A DNA stretch of 64,000 bases from Palsa-504 sp963767565 (GTDB lineage: Bacteria > Actinomycetota > Actinomycetes > Streptosporangiales > Streptosporangiaceae), in assembly GCA_963767565.1 (NCBI GenBank), contig CAVYEG010000004.1:124001-188000 (forward strand), read 5' to 3'. A program made the translations under genes and the position numbers. Shown here piece by piece: positions 12,353-20,713 of the stretch. The notes beneath the pieces were generated by a model. The model had not been told where the DNA came from and did no database searches. It worked only from the letters and a program-made list of their open reading frames with translations. How positions within the stretch are numbered: position 1 is the first letter of the stretch; each line of letters opens with the position of its first letter.

Positions 12353-12388
12353 GGGCGGCGCCGCTGAGCTGGCTACTATCCTCGATGG

Positions 12389-14062
12389 GTGCGACGTCAC
12401 CGGCACAGCACGCTAGCCAGGCCCGCCAGGCTCCGGAGCAGCGCCGGGTGCGCGGCGGCGGCCCTGATGCTGTGCGGCCTGTCCGGGCCGGCGTTCGCGG
12501 CTGATTCCCCTTCCTCTTCCCCCGCCTCCGCTTCCTGGACCGTCTACCACGGCGATCCGGCCGGTACCGGCGTGGCGGCCTCGGTGACCCGGGTCGATAC
12601 CGCGGCGCCCGCCTGGACGTCGCCGGCCCTGGACGGGCAGCTGTACGGCGAGCCGCTGGCCTACGCGGGCCGCGTGTACGTAGCGACGGAAAATGACACG
12701 GTGTATGCGCTGACGGCGGCCACCGGCCAGGTCGCCTGGTCCGCGCACCTGGGCCGCCCGGTGCAGGCGGGCTCGCTGCCCTGCGGCGACATAAAGCCCG
12801 TGGCGGGCATCACCGGCACGCCGGTGATCGACCCGGCCCGGAACGAGATCTTCGTGGTGGCCGACGAGATGGCGGGCGGGAGCCCGGCCCACCGGCTGTT
12901 CGGCCTGAGTACGGCGTCGGGCCAGGTCGAGCTGAGCCAGGACGTGGACCCGCCGGGAGCGGTCCCGGCCGACCTGCTGCAGCGCACCGGGCTGACGCTG
13001 GACGCCGGCCAGGTGGTGTTCGGCATGGGCGGCAATGATGGCGACTGCGCCGTCTACCGGGGCCGGGTGGTGGCCGTCCCCGAGACAGGCGGGACGCCGG
13101 AGGTCTTCACCGTCGACGCCGCGTCCGGCGAGAGCCAGGGAGCGGTCTGGATGGGCGGCGCGGCCCCGGTAGTCGACCACCGGGGAGACGTCTGGGTCAG
13201 CACCGGGAACGGATCGGTCGACTCCGACCAGCACCCGTACGACGACAGCGACTCGGTGCTCGAGCTGACGTCATCGATGCGGCTGCGGCAGTACTTCGCG
13301 CCCAGCACGTGGGCCGCCAACAACGCCCAGGACCTGGACATGTCGGTCGCGCCGGCGCTGCTGCCCGACGGCCAGGTGGTGCTGGCCGGCAAGTCCCGGA
13401 TCGTCTACCTGCTCAACGGGTCGGACCTGGGTGGCATCGGCGCCGGGCAGGCCACGCTGGGCGGCCGCGGGAACTCCATCACCGGATCGGCCTGCGGCGA
13501 CGACATCGACGGCGGCGTCGCCGTGTCGGGCCTGACGGTCTACCTGCCCTGCCTGGCGGGCATCATCGCGGTTCAGGCCACCCAGTCCCCGCCCGGGCTG
13601 CGCCTGCTGTGGAGCTCGGGCACCGGCGGCGGCCCGCCTGTGGTGACGGCCGGCCTGGTCTGGACCATGGGCCAGAACGGCACCTTGTACGGGCTCGACC
13701 CGGCCACGGGGCAGATCCGGCAGCAGGCCACGGTGGGCGCGCTCGCCAACCACTTCCCGACCCCGGCCGTCGCCGATGGCCTGCTGCTCGCCGCCGGCTC
13801 GGATCAGGTGGTGGCGTTCGCCGCGCCCGGCCCGGGCCCGCAGGCCGGGGTGACGGCACCGGCCAGCACGGCGTCAGCCAGCACGGCGTCAGCCAGCACG
13901 GCGTCAGCCAGCACGGGGCCGGCCGCGTCGTCCGCGGGCAGCGCGGCGCCGACCGCCTCGTCCAAGGGCAGCGTGTTCCCCGTCGGCATCATCGCTCTGG
14001 TCGCGCTGGCGGTGATCGCCGCCGTGGCCGTGCTTACCCGGCGGCGGCCCGGCCGCGACTAG
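12389..14062 (+). CDS. Secreted, membrane-anchored PQQ-like beta-propeller protein
   Basis: 557 residues with a signal peptide (LMLCGLSGPAFAAD, cleavage near residue 38). A beta-propeller follows with repeated blades of the form YALTAATGQVAWSAHLG and YGLDPATGQIRQQATVG. A low-complexity ASTAS/PAASS linker leads to a C-terminal transmembrane helix (VGIIALVALAVIAAVAVL) and a basic RRRPGRD tail. It is therefore displayed outside the cell and anchored at its C-terminus. No PQQ-enzyme catalytic residues are evident, so a binding or scaffold role is more likely. It starts at GTG 12389, 36 bases after bldC on the same strand, so co-transcription is possible. Confidence 0.8.
   Translation: MRRHRHSTLARPARLRSSAGCAAAALMLCGLSGPAFAADSPSSSPASASWTVYHGDPAGTGVAASVTRVDTAAPAWTSPALDGQLYGEPLAYAGRVYVATENDTVYALTAATGQVAWSAHLGRPVQAGSLPCGDIKPVAGITGTPVIDPARNEIFVVADEMAGGSPAHRLFGLSTASGQVELSQDVDPPGAVPADLLQRTGLTLDAGQVVFGMGGNDGDCAVYRGRVVAVPETGGTPEVFTVDAASGESQGAVWMGGAAPVVDHRGDVWVSTGNGSVDSDQHPYDDSDSVLELTSSMRLRQYFAPSTWAANNAQDLDMSVAPALLPDGQVVLAGKSRIVYLLNGSDLGGIGAGQATLGGRGNSITGSACGDDIDGGVAVSGLTVYLPCLAGIIAVQATQSPPGLRLLWSSGTGGGPPVVTAGLVWTMGQNGTLYGLDPATGQIRQQATVGALANHFPTPAVADGLLLAAGSDQVVAFAAPGPGPQAGVTAPASTASASTASASTASASTGPAASSAGSAAPTASSKGSVFPVGIIALVALAVIAAVAVLTRRRPGRD
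13862..13915 (+). repeat. In-frame 15-base tandem repeat in the propeller gene
   Basis: GCCAGCACGGCGTCA occurs three times head-to-tail plus a partial fourth copy, encoding ASTAS units in the linker between propeller and membrane anchor. The unit length keeps frame, so copy-number change would alter linker length only. Confidence 0.85.
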
Positions 14063-14086
14063 CCCTGGGCGGGGATGGCCGCGAGG

Positions 14087-14365
14087 TCAGGGGTCTTCGG
14101 CGCCGTCGGCCGGATCCGACCAGGCGGACTCAGCGTTACGCCGCGCGAACTCGAGGAACTCCTGGCGGAGGGCCTCGTCGTCGGCCCGCCACCGGTCCCG
14201 GCGCTGCTCGGCTTCCTCGGGGGTCAGCGCCTGGGCCGCCAGCCGGGCGTAGTCGGCGTCCTGGGGCCCGATCTCCACGTACACGTCGCCCATGACCCGC
14301 CCGTCACGGGCAATCGCACTCTGCGGAACCCGGAGATTCCCGTTCGGCAGTCGTATAACAAACAT
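14087..14365 (-). CDS. Small protein of unknown function, companion of the metallopeptidase gene
   Basis: 92 residues, acidic, beta-rich at the start (MFVIRLPNGNLRVP) and helical at the end (LTPEEAEQRRDRWRADDEALRQEFLEFARR). There is no signal peptide or membrane segment. It starts 12 bases after the metallopeptidase stop on the same strand, so the two are very likely co-transcribed. I do not recognise the family. A partner, chaperone or immunity role for the neighbouring enzyme is possible but only inference. Confidence 0.65.
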   Translation of the reverse strand: MFVIRLPNGNLRVPQSAIARDGRVMGDVYVEIGPQDADYARLAAQALTPEEAEQRRDRWRADDEALRQEFLEFARRNAESAWSDPADGAEDP

Positions 14366-14377
14366 CGCCCGATCACC

Positions 14378-15676
14378 CTAGATGCCGTAGCGCCGGTTGA
14401 AATACAGCATGACCCGCAGTGCGGTCCGCGTGTCCCCGCTCAGCATGTCCACCAGCGCCGGCCGCTGGCTCGACGCGATCGCGGCGAACGCGTCCGCGAA
14501 AAACTCTTTGCGTCCCAGGCCACCGGGCTGGCGGTGAAAATCGCTGGCGAAGTGGGGCTGGCATTGATCGTAGAGCATGCGGAACTCTGCTGAGTCAGAT
14601 TGCCACTTGCCCGGCGGACTATCCAGATCGTCCAGTGCGTGCCCGATCTCATGGCACATCACGTCCGGAGTGGGCGACGGCTGCGAGCCGACGACGATCT
14701 TGCGCTCGCCGTAGGCGCCCGCGCACGCATCCCAGGACGCCTGCCCGGAGGGCAGCGCGACGCCCCGCAGCGCGCCCATCTCGTCGAGTTCCGGGACGCC
14801 CCCGGGACCGACGAAGATCGCGTCGAGCCCGGCGGCCAGCCGGGACTTGATCCGCTCAGGCAGTTCGGCCAGCCGGTCGATCGCCTCGATCACCTGGGCG
14901 GGCGGCGAGGTCGCCGCATCCCACTGCCGCCACAAGATCCGTTCCAGAGTGCCGGTGTGGCGGCGGCCATCCGCGGACGGCGACGCCTCGCGTGCGCGGG
15001 CGGAGGTGAAGGGCAGCTTCAGGCGCAGCGCGGCCCGGGCCCCCCGCCAGGAAGGCCGCCCGTCGGCCCCGGACTGCTGCGGGATGCCCGCCGCGGCCTG
15101 GGCCAGGTCGGGGGCGGTAAGCGGGTCGTAGGCCCGCACTGGCGAGCTAGCCACCGCCGCTTCCGGCCTGGCTTCATGGGCCACGCTGAACGGGTCCGCC
15201 TGGTCGGGTGCCTCGCGGACCCGAGCCTGAGCCTGGCCAGACCGCACCGCGGCCGGGCCGGGCTTCCGGCGGGACGACGCGGACGGCAGCCGGTGGCCGG
15301 GCGGCGGGCCGTACCCGCCCGCCGGGCGATCCACGGGCAGCGGGCGGTCTGCGGGCAGCGAGCGGTCGGCGGACGGCGGCAGGCCGGCGGGCAGCGAGCG
15401 GTCGGCGGGCAGCGACTGGTCAGCGGACGGTGGCGGGCCGGCGAAGGTCTCATCAGGTACCGGCCATGCCTCCGGTGGGGTGGTCCCCAGGCCTGCGAGT
15501 GTTCCGGCGGTCGGGCCCGGGGCTGAGTGGCCGGCCAGGCCCGGCGGGGCCGCGCCGACGGCGGCGGCCTGCTGCTGTTCCCGGCGGTGCCGTCCCTGGG
15601 GACCGCTACTGTTGACCGGCCTCGGCCGGCGAGGATGGGCGAAGCGGCGGATGCGGTCGAACAACCGAAGCCGCAT
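14378..15676 (-). CDS. Proline-rich protein with C-terminal HExxH metallopeptidase-like domain
   Basis: 432 residues. The first ~220 are low complexity (Pro/Ala/Arg), with repeats such as LPADRSLPAG and PSADRSLPADRPLPVDRP. The C-terminal ~200 residues carry MCHEIGHALDD (HExxH near 341-345) and GRKEFFADAFAAI about 50 residues later. The glutamate there fits the third zinc ligand of gluzincins, and the layout is reminiscent of the anthrax-lethal-factor-like (ATLF) peptidases. No signal peptide is evident. ATG 15676 has AGGAGA upstream. Neighbours are a 61-residue ORF ending three bases before it and the 92-residue gene after it. Peptidase activity is inferred from motifs; the substrate is unknown. 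Confidence 0.72.
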   Translation of the reverse strand: MRLRLFDRIRRFAHPRRPRPVNSSGPQGRHRREQQQAAAVGAAPPGLAGHSAPGPTAGTLAGLGTTPPEAWPVPDETFAGPPPSADQSLPADRSLPAGLPPSADRSLPADRPLPVDRPAGGYGPPPGHRLPSASSRRKPGPAAVRSGQAQARVREAPDQADPFSVAHEARPEAAVASSPVRAYDPLTAPDLAQAAAGIPQQSGADGRPSWRGARAALRLKLPFTSARAREASPSADGRRHTGTLERILWRQWDAATSPPAQVIEAIDRLAELPERIKSRLAAGLDAIFVGPGGVPELDEMGALRGVALPSGQASWDACAGAYGERKIVVGSQPSPTPDVMCHEIGHALDDLDSPPGKWQSDSAEFRMLYDQCQPHFASDFHRQPGGLGRKEFFADAFAAIASSQRPALVDMLSGDTRTALRVMLYFNRRYGI

Positions 15677-15679
15677 GCA

Positions 15680-15865
15680 CTATCTCCTGCTCTCTCGCCC
15701 CTGACGGCCAGCGTATGCCGAGATCGCCCGTCGCGTCATCCGATGTAACGCAATGAGGTCCCGCCGCCAAGCCTCGGACGGCGGCCCGGGAACCAGCCGG
15801 CGGCCGGGGCCAGCCGGCGCCCCGGGATCGCCGCAATCCATATGGGCAAAGAGGCTAAAAGGCAT
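15680..15865 (-). CDS. Possible small ORF in front of the metallopeptidase gene
   Basis: 61 codons from ATG 15865 or ATG 15841, ending in a TAG three bases before the metallopeptidase start. The C-terminal half (EAWRRDLIALHRMTRRAISAYAGRQ) is a plausible amphipathic basic helix. I recognise no family and see no strong ribosome site. The tight spacing is the only argument that it is real. Confidence 0.35.
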   Translation of the reverse strand: MPFSLFAHMDCGDPGAPAGPGRRLVPGPPSEAWRRDLIALHRMTRRAISAYAGRQGRESRR

Positions 15866-16104
15866 ACAGAGAATCAGAAAGACTACGATTTATTCATTCT
15901 CGAGGGCATTGCGGCCGACTGTCAGCATCGGCCGCAGGCGTGCTGGCCTGCACCTCGCGGCCCACCAGCGGAGGCGGGGAAGCCGTGCCCGCACCGGACT
16001 TATGCGTTCGTCTGAGCGTTTTTCGAGTTAGATAAGCGTTTTATCGGCGAAAAACTTGACTTATTTCGTCACGTCGCCCGGTTATGCAGGAATAAGCTGC
16101 CGCC
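15866..16104. other. AT-richer divergent intergenic region
   Basis: Gene-free stretch between the metallopeptidase group (minus) and the PLDc_N gene (plus). It is clearly richer in A/T than its surroundings and contains the small inverted repeat GATAAGCGTTTTATC near 16031-16045 and a TTGACT at about 16056. Probably promoter DNA for both sides; no operator can be named. Confidence 0.45.
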
Positions 16105-16569
16105 ATGTTCCTGTCCGGTGCCTTGTTTGCCCTCTTCTTGACGGGCTGCTGGCTGTACTGCCTGACGGACGCCATACTCACGCCCGCGCCCGAGGTCCGC
16201 GGCCTGTCCAAGCGAACCTGGGTCACCGTCGTCGCGGTCACCTTTATCGGCGGCGCGTTCGCCTGGCTCATCGCGCGGCGGCCGGCCGGCGAGTCAGCCC
16301 AGATGCGGCCGTCCCAGCTGCTGCCGTCCCAGATGCTGGCGTCGGTGCCGGATGGCGCGGCAGCGGCCGGCGACGACGAGGACCACCTCGAGGGCGAGCA
16401 GTGGACCGCCGCGGACGACGCCGCGGCGCGGCACCCGGCCGGGCGGGCCAGGTCCGACCAGCAGGTGCCCAAGGGGCCGGACGACGACCAGGAGTTCCTG
16501 CGCGAGCTTGACCGCACCATCCGCGGCAACCCGCCGGTCAGCTTAGGCGCGGTCGCCGGGTTCAGCTGA
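16105..16569 (+). CDS. PLDc_N domain membrane protein
   Basis: 154 residues. The two N-terminal transmembrane helices (about 3-20 and 38-57) enclose CLTDAILTPAPEVRGLSKRTWV, typical of the phospholipase-D-nuclease N-terminal (PLDc_N) domain found alone in many actinobacterial membrane proteins. An acidic disordered tail follows. No catalytic HKD motif is present, so it is not a phospholipase. Its function is unknown. It converges on ccsB with an eight-base tail overlap; a homologous gene sits beside the cytochrome c maturation genes in Streptomyces. Confidence 0.8.
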   Translation: MFLSGALFALFLTGCWLYCLTDAILTPAPEVRGLSKRTWVTVVAVTFIGGAFAWLIARRPAGESAQMRPSQLLPSQMLASVPDGAAAAGDDEDHLEGEQWTAADDAAARHPAGRARSDQQVPKGPDDDQEFLRELDRTIRGNPPVSLGAVAGFS

Positions 16570-17711
16570 CGCCGGCGTAGGAGTGCAGGCCGGCGATGAA
16601 CACCTGCACGACCAGGATGTTGAACATCAGGCTGGTGAAGCCGAGTAGCTGGATGTAGTGCGCGCGCCGGCCGCGCCAGCCGGCGGTGGCCCGGGCGTGC
16701 AGGAACGCCGCGTACAGCACCCAGGTGATGAAGGCCCAGGTCTCGACCGGGTCCCACCCCCAGTAGCGGCCCCAGGCCTGGTCGGCCCAGATCGCGCCGG
16801 CGATGACGCCGAACGTCCAGACCGGGAAGCCGAACACGATGGTCCGGTAGGTGAGCCGGTCAAGCTGCTCGATGGTGGGCAGCCGGCGCACGAGCGCGTT
16901 GTCCGGCCGGGCCCGGCCCGCCGCCACCTTCCTGGTGTACCGGTCCACGGCCAGGTAGACGCCGCCGAGCACGGCGGCCACGAAGAAGATGCCGGTGGCC
17001 AGGGTCATCGCGGTGACGTGGATGGACAGCCAGTAGGACTGCAGGGCGGGGACCAGCTGGCCGGCCGCGGTGTAGATCAGGGTCTCGGTCAGGCCCAGCG
17101 TGATCACCACGGCGCCCAGCACGAACACGCCCAGCGCCCAGGCCCGGTAGCGGACCATGACGAACAGGAAGAACAGGGCGGCTACGCAGGTCAGCGCCGT
17201 GACGAACTCGTACATGTTGCCCCAGGGGGCGCGGTGCACGGCCAGTCCCCTGGTCACCACGGCGCCGGTGTGGGCCAGCACGCCGGCCACGCTGAGGGCC
17301 ATGGCCACCCGCACCCAGGGGCCGGCCTGGCCGATGGCGCGCAGCGCCGGGACCTGCAGTTCGGGCATCGAGTCGGGCCCTGAGCCGGACACTGGGGCCG
17401 GCCGCCCCGTGCTGGCTGCCGGGCCGGCTGCCGGGCGGGCTGGCCGGCGCGCCGCCGTCGCCGGGCACCGGGCCGCCGTCGGCGGCGCCATCGGCGGCGA
17501 TCGCGCCGGGCGCGCCGGGCGCGCCTACCGCGGCCAGGGCGGCAGCCGGTTCCTGGTCCTGGACCCGGGCGGCGGCACCGGCCCGGCGCGGCCGCCCGTA
17601 GGCGAAGTCGCCAGCGAACGCGACCACCGCGAGGGAGTAGATGATCAGCGCCGCGATCAGGAAGTCGTTGCTGACGTGACCCAGGGTCAGGTTGACGGGC
17701 ACGGCCCTCAC
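16562..17711 (-). CDS. ccsB: Cytochrome c biogenesis protein CcsB/CcsA, apparently frameshifted
   Basis: System II haem-handling membrane protein. The first transmembrane segment (VSNDFLIAALIIYSLAVVAFAGDFAYG) lies in the frame of GTG 17711, which overlaps the resB stop by four bases (GTGA). The rest (APWGNMYEF, then the WWD haem signature WGRYWGWDPVETWAF and further helices) lies in a second frame ending at 16562. The frames must be joined by a shift equivalent to one extra base inside the Ala/Gly/Pro linker, roughly 17350-17500. Both halves look like conserved CcsB, so a sequencing error in a G/C run is at least as likely as inactivation. With ResB it would ligate haem to apocytochromes outside the membrane. 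Confidence 0.82.
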
Positions 17712-19432
17712 TCTCCCTCGTGCCGGATGGCTTGGTCGTGCGCGGATGGAGCGGATGGAGCGGATGGAACGGCCTGGTCGTGCGCGGACCTCAGCTCGGC
17801 GGCCAGGGACGCGAACTCGGCCTCGAAACCGCCGCTGGCGTCGGTGCGGGCCAGGCCGCCGACCTGCACGGTACTGCCGGTCCCGCGGGCCCGGGCGCGG
17901 ACGAACACCCGCCTGCGCCGGATCATGAACGACAGCAGCAGGCCGCCCAGGGCGGCCATGCCGCAGATCAGGGCGGGCAGCTGGCCGGGGTCGTGGGTGA
18001 TGGCCAGGCTCACCCACTGCTGGTAGCCGGTGAACGTGATCGTGCCCTGGCCACCGGGCAGCTTGAGCGACTGGCCGGGGGCCAGCACCTGCGGGTCGGC
18101 GGTCAGCCGCTGCATGCCGGTGGTGTCCATCTGGTACACCGACTGGGGCACGCCGCTGTTCAGGCCCAGATTCCCGGCGTAGGCGATCAGGCTCACCACC
18201 GGGTTGTCGGCGGCCGGGAACACCGACTCGAGCACCCCGCCGACCTCGACGGCGGTCGGCACGAAGATGCCGCTGAAGCCGAGCTGCTGCGGCTTCGCGT
18301 CGGACACCTTGACCACGCCCTCGGACAGGAAGTTGCCCGAGGCGCCGGAGATGAACGGGGTGGCCTGGTCGTAGACCACCTGGCCGCGGGCGTCGGTGAC
18401 CTTGAACACCGGGGCGTAGCCGTGCCCGATCAGGTAGACCTTGGCCCCGTCCACCGACAGCGGCTGGTTGACCTCCAGGTGGTCGGTGCGTACCGGCCCG
18501 CCCGGGCTCGCGGTGTAGCTGACCTGGGCGTCGAACGCGGAGGGCTGCCCGCGCTGGGCCCCGGAGGCGATGTAGCTGGCGTTGAACTGGTCCAGGGTGA
18601 TGCTGAACGGGGGCAGGTCGTGGCTGGTCACGAAGCGGCCGGGGTAGAACTCGTCCAGGCCGACGGGGGTGTCGGCGAAGCCCTGGCCCTGGATCAGCAG
18701 CCGGTCGGCCTTGTAGCCGAACAGCCCGCCCAGCGCCACCGACACCAGCACGCCCAGCAGGGCCAGGTGGAACAGCAGGTTGCCTGCCTCGCGCAGGTAG
18801 CCCTTCTCGGCCGAGACCCAGTTCCCGTCAGTGCTGGCCTCGGATGGACCGTCCGCCTCGGCCCTGCGCAGCCGGAAGCCGTGGCCGGCCAGCACCTTAG
18901 CCGCCACCTCGGCCGCCTGGCCGGGGGGCAGCACGCTGGGGTACTCCGCCGAGCGGGGCAGCCGGGTCAGGTACCGCGGCGCGCGCGGCGGCAGGGTGCG
19001 GGCCGAGCCGGCCAGCCGGAACGTCCGCGGCACCACGCAGCCGACCAGCGAGGCGAACAGCAGCAGGTAGATGGCGGCGAACCAGGGCGCGCCGAACACG
19101 TTGAAGGCGCCCAGGTGGTTCAGCAACGGCGCCAGGGCCGGGTGCGAGGTGAAGTACTGCGCCACGCCGGCCGGGTTGGTGCCTTCCTGGGGCAGCATCG
19201 ACCCGGGCACGCTGCCCAGGGCCAGCAGGAACAGCAGGATCAGCGCGATCCGCATCGAGGTGAGCTGCCGCCAGGCCCAGCGGGCCCAGTCGGCCAGCCC
19301 GAAGTCGGCGCTCGCGGGCCGCCCGGTCCCCTGCTCGTCCGGGTCGGCCAGCGGATCGGCCAGCTGATCACTCTGCGGGTCGGCCAGCGGATCAGCCTGT
19401 GTATCAGTCTGGGGCGCGCGCACGTCCGCCAT
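17708..19432 (-). CDS. resB: Cytochrome c biogenesis protein ResB
   Basis: 574 residues from ATG 19432. That ATG shares one base with the tlpA stop (TGATG), which decides the start. The N-terminus has a repetitive acidic stretch (DPLADPQSDQLADPLADPDE). Transmembrane helices follow (MRIALILLFLLALGSVPGSMLPQ; WFAAIYLLLFASLVGCVVPR; LLFHLALLGVLVSVALGGLFG), then a large extracytoplasmic domain, a last helix (LICGMAALGGLLLSFMI) and a basic RRRRVFVRAR tail. This is the ResB (Ccs1) architecture, partner of CcsB in haem delivery. A short repeat encoding SAPSAPSAHDQ lies near the C-terminus. Part of tlpA-resB-ccsB. Confidence 0.92.
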   Translation of the reverse strand: MADVRAPQTDTQADPLADPQSDQLADPLADPDEQGTGRPASADFGLADWARWAWRQLTSMRIALILLFLLALGSVPGSMLPQEGTNPAGVAQYFTSHPALAPLLNHLGAFNVFGAPWFAAIYLLLFASLVGCVVPRTFRLAGSARTLPPRAPRYLTRLPRSAEYPSVLPPGQAAEVAAKVLAGHGFRLRRAEADGPSEASTDGNWVSAEKGYLREAGNLLFHLALLGVLVSVALGGLFGYKADRLLIQGQGFADTPVGLDEFYPGRFVTSHDLPPFSITLDQFNASYIASGAQRGQPSAFDAQVSYTASPGGPVRTDHLEVNQPLSVDGAKVYLIGHGYAPVFKVTDARGQVVYDQATPFISGASGNFLSEGVVKVSDAKPQQLGFSGIFVPTAVEVGGVLESVFPAADNPVVSLIAYAGNLGLNSGVPQSVYQMDTTGMQRLTADPQVLAPGQSLKLPGGQGTITFTGYQQWVSLAITHDPGQLPALICGMAALGGLLLSFMIRRRRVFVRARARGTGSTVQVGGLARTDASGGFEAEFASLAAELRSAHDQAVPSAPSAPSAHDQAIRHEGE

Positions 19433-20022
19433 CAGGCGGCCTGCCCGGTGACCTTGGTCAGCATGGCGGTCAGCTCGCCCATCGTGGTCGGGCCGAACAC
19501 GGCCCCGGCAATGTGCCCGGTCCGGTCGATCACCAGCGTGGTGGGAGTCCCGGCGATCGGCACCACCGCCGTGAAGTCCAGCGTTATCACCGAACCAGCA
19601 TCGCTCACGCTGGGATAAGTTATGCCGAAGTTGCGGGTAAAAGCCTCGGCACTGGCGGTGGTGTCCCTGACATCCACGCCGAGGAAGTGAACGCCGGCCG
19701 ATTTGTACTGCTCGGCGGCGACGGCCAGTGTCGGCGCCTCCGCGCGGCACGGCCCGCACCAGGAGCCCCAGAAGTTGAGCACGACCACCTGGCCCCGGTA
19801 CGCGGCGAAGTTCAGCTTGGCTCCGGTCAGCGTGGTCGCGGTGAAGTCCGGGGCCAGCGGCTGGTGCCCGGCCGTGTACAGCACGGCGCTGGCGTTGCCG
19901 TCGACGTCGGTCACGTCCCGGTGCCCGCTGCCCGTCCACCCGGCCACCAGCACGACGACCAGTGCCGCGGCGGCGAGCACGGCCGCCCCCAAGACGACCA
20001 GACGGCGCTTGGTCTTGAACAC
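19432..20022 (-). CDS. TlpA/ResA-type thiol-disulfide oxidoreductase
   Basis: 196 residues: basic N-terminus, one transmembrane anchor (VLGAAVLAAAALVVVLVAGW), then an extracytoplasmic thioredoxin fold. NFWGSWCGPCRAE holds the CxxC redox pair near residue 87, and the cis-proline GTPTTLVID is present. It should keep apocytochrome CxxCH cysteines reduced before haem ligation. It is directly followed by resB with overlapping stop and start. In Streptomyces a ccdA gene, which feeds electrons to this protein, normally sits between the two; it is missing here. Confidence 0.9.
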   Translation of the reverse strand: MFKTKRRLVVLGAAVLAAAALVVVLVAGWTGSGHRDVTDVDGNASAVLYTAGHQPLAPDFTATTLTGAKLNFAAYRGQVVVLNFWGSWCGPCRAEAPTLAVAAEQYKSAGVHFLGVDVRDTTASAEAFTRNFGITYPSVSDAGSVITLDFTAVVPIAGTPTTLVIDRTGHIAGAVFGPTTMGELTAMLTKVTGQAA

Positions 20023-20061
20023 GGCGGGATCCTTGGAACTCCTACAGGGGGTAGTACTGAC

Positions 20062-20697
20062 CTATTGTGCCGCATCGCCGTGGATGACCTGACGCCGGGC
20101 CGGCACGGTGTAGGCCACGCCGGCCAGCCGGTCGCCGGAGTAGGTGAAGCTGGTCACGCTGCCCAGCGCGCACTCCCGCATGGCCGGGTTATGCCACAGC
20201 CGCTTGCCTTCGGCCTTGCGCCTGGTGACCCAGATGGGCAGCTGGTGGGTGACGCACACCGCCTCCCGGCCGGCCGCCGCCTCCCGCGCGGTCTCCATCA
20301 CGGCCAGCATCCGCGCCGCGACGTCGTGATAGGGCTCGCCCCACGACGGCCGGAACGGGTTGACCAGGAACGGCCAGTGGCCGGGACGGCGCAGCGCCCC
20401 GTCGCCCACGCCGAACTTCAGGCCCTCGAAGTGGTTCCACGACTCGACCAGCCGGTCGTCGGCGATGATCGGCAGGCCGAGCCGCTCGGCCACCGGGCGG
20501 GCGGTTTCGGCGGCCCGCTCCAGCGGGGAGCAGTACAGGGCCACCACGGCCCGTTCGGCGAAATAATCGGCGGCCGCCGCCGCCATCGCCCGCCCGTTCG
20601 CTGACAGATGGTAGCCGGGCAGGCGCCCGTAGATAATGCCGTGCGGGTTGTCCACCTCACCGTGGCGCAGCAGGTGGACGACGGTTGTGTCGGACAT
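20062..20697 (-). CDS. Histidine phosphatase family protein
   Basis: 211 residues of the phosphoglycerate-mutase-like branch 1 histidine phosphatases. LLRHGEVDNP has the catalytic RHG near residue 10, SPLERAAETARPVA the second arginine, and CVTHQLPI the second catalytic histidine. The start is ATG 20697; the longer frame upstream is low-complexity hemL antisense. It lies between hemL and tlpA on the same strand, 39 bases before tlpA, as in Streptomyces. The substrate is unknown. Confidence 0.88.
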   Translation of the reverse strand: MSDTTVVHLLRHGEVDNPHGIIYGRLPGYHLSANGRAMAAAAADYFAERAVVALYCSPLERAAETARPVAERLGLPIIADDRLVESWNHFEGLKFGVGDGALRRPGHWPFLVNPFRPSWGEPYHDVAARMLAVMETAREAAAGREAVCVTHQLPIWVTRRKAEGKRLWHNPAMRECALGSVTSFTYSGDRLAGVAYTVPARRQVIHGDAAQ

Positions 20698-20713
20698 AGC
20701 CCGGCCAGCATAC

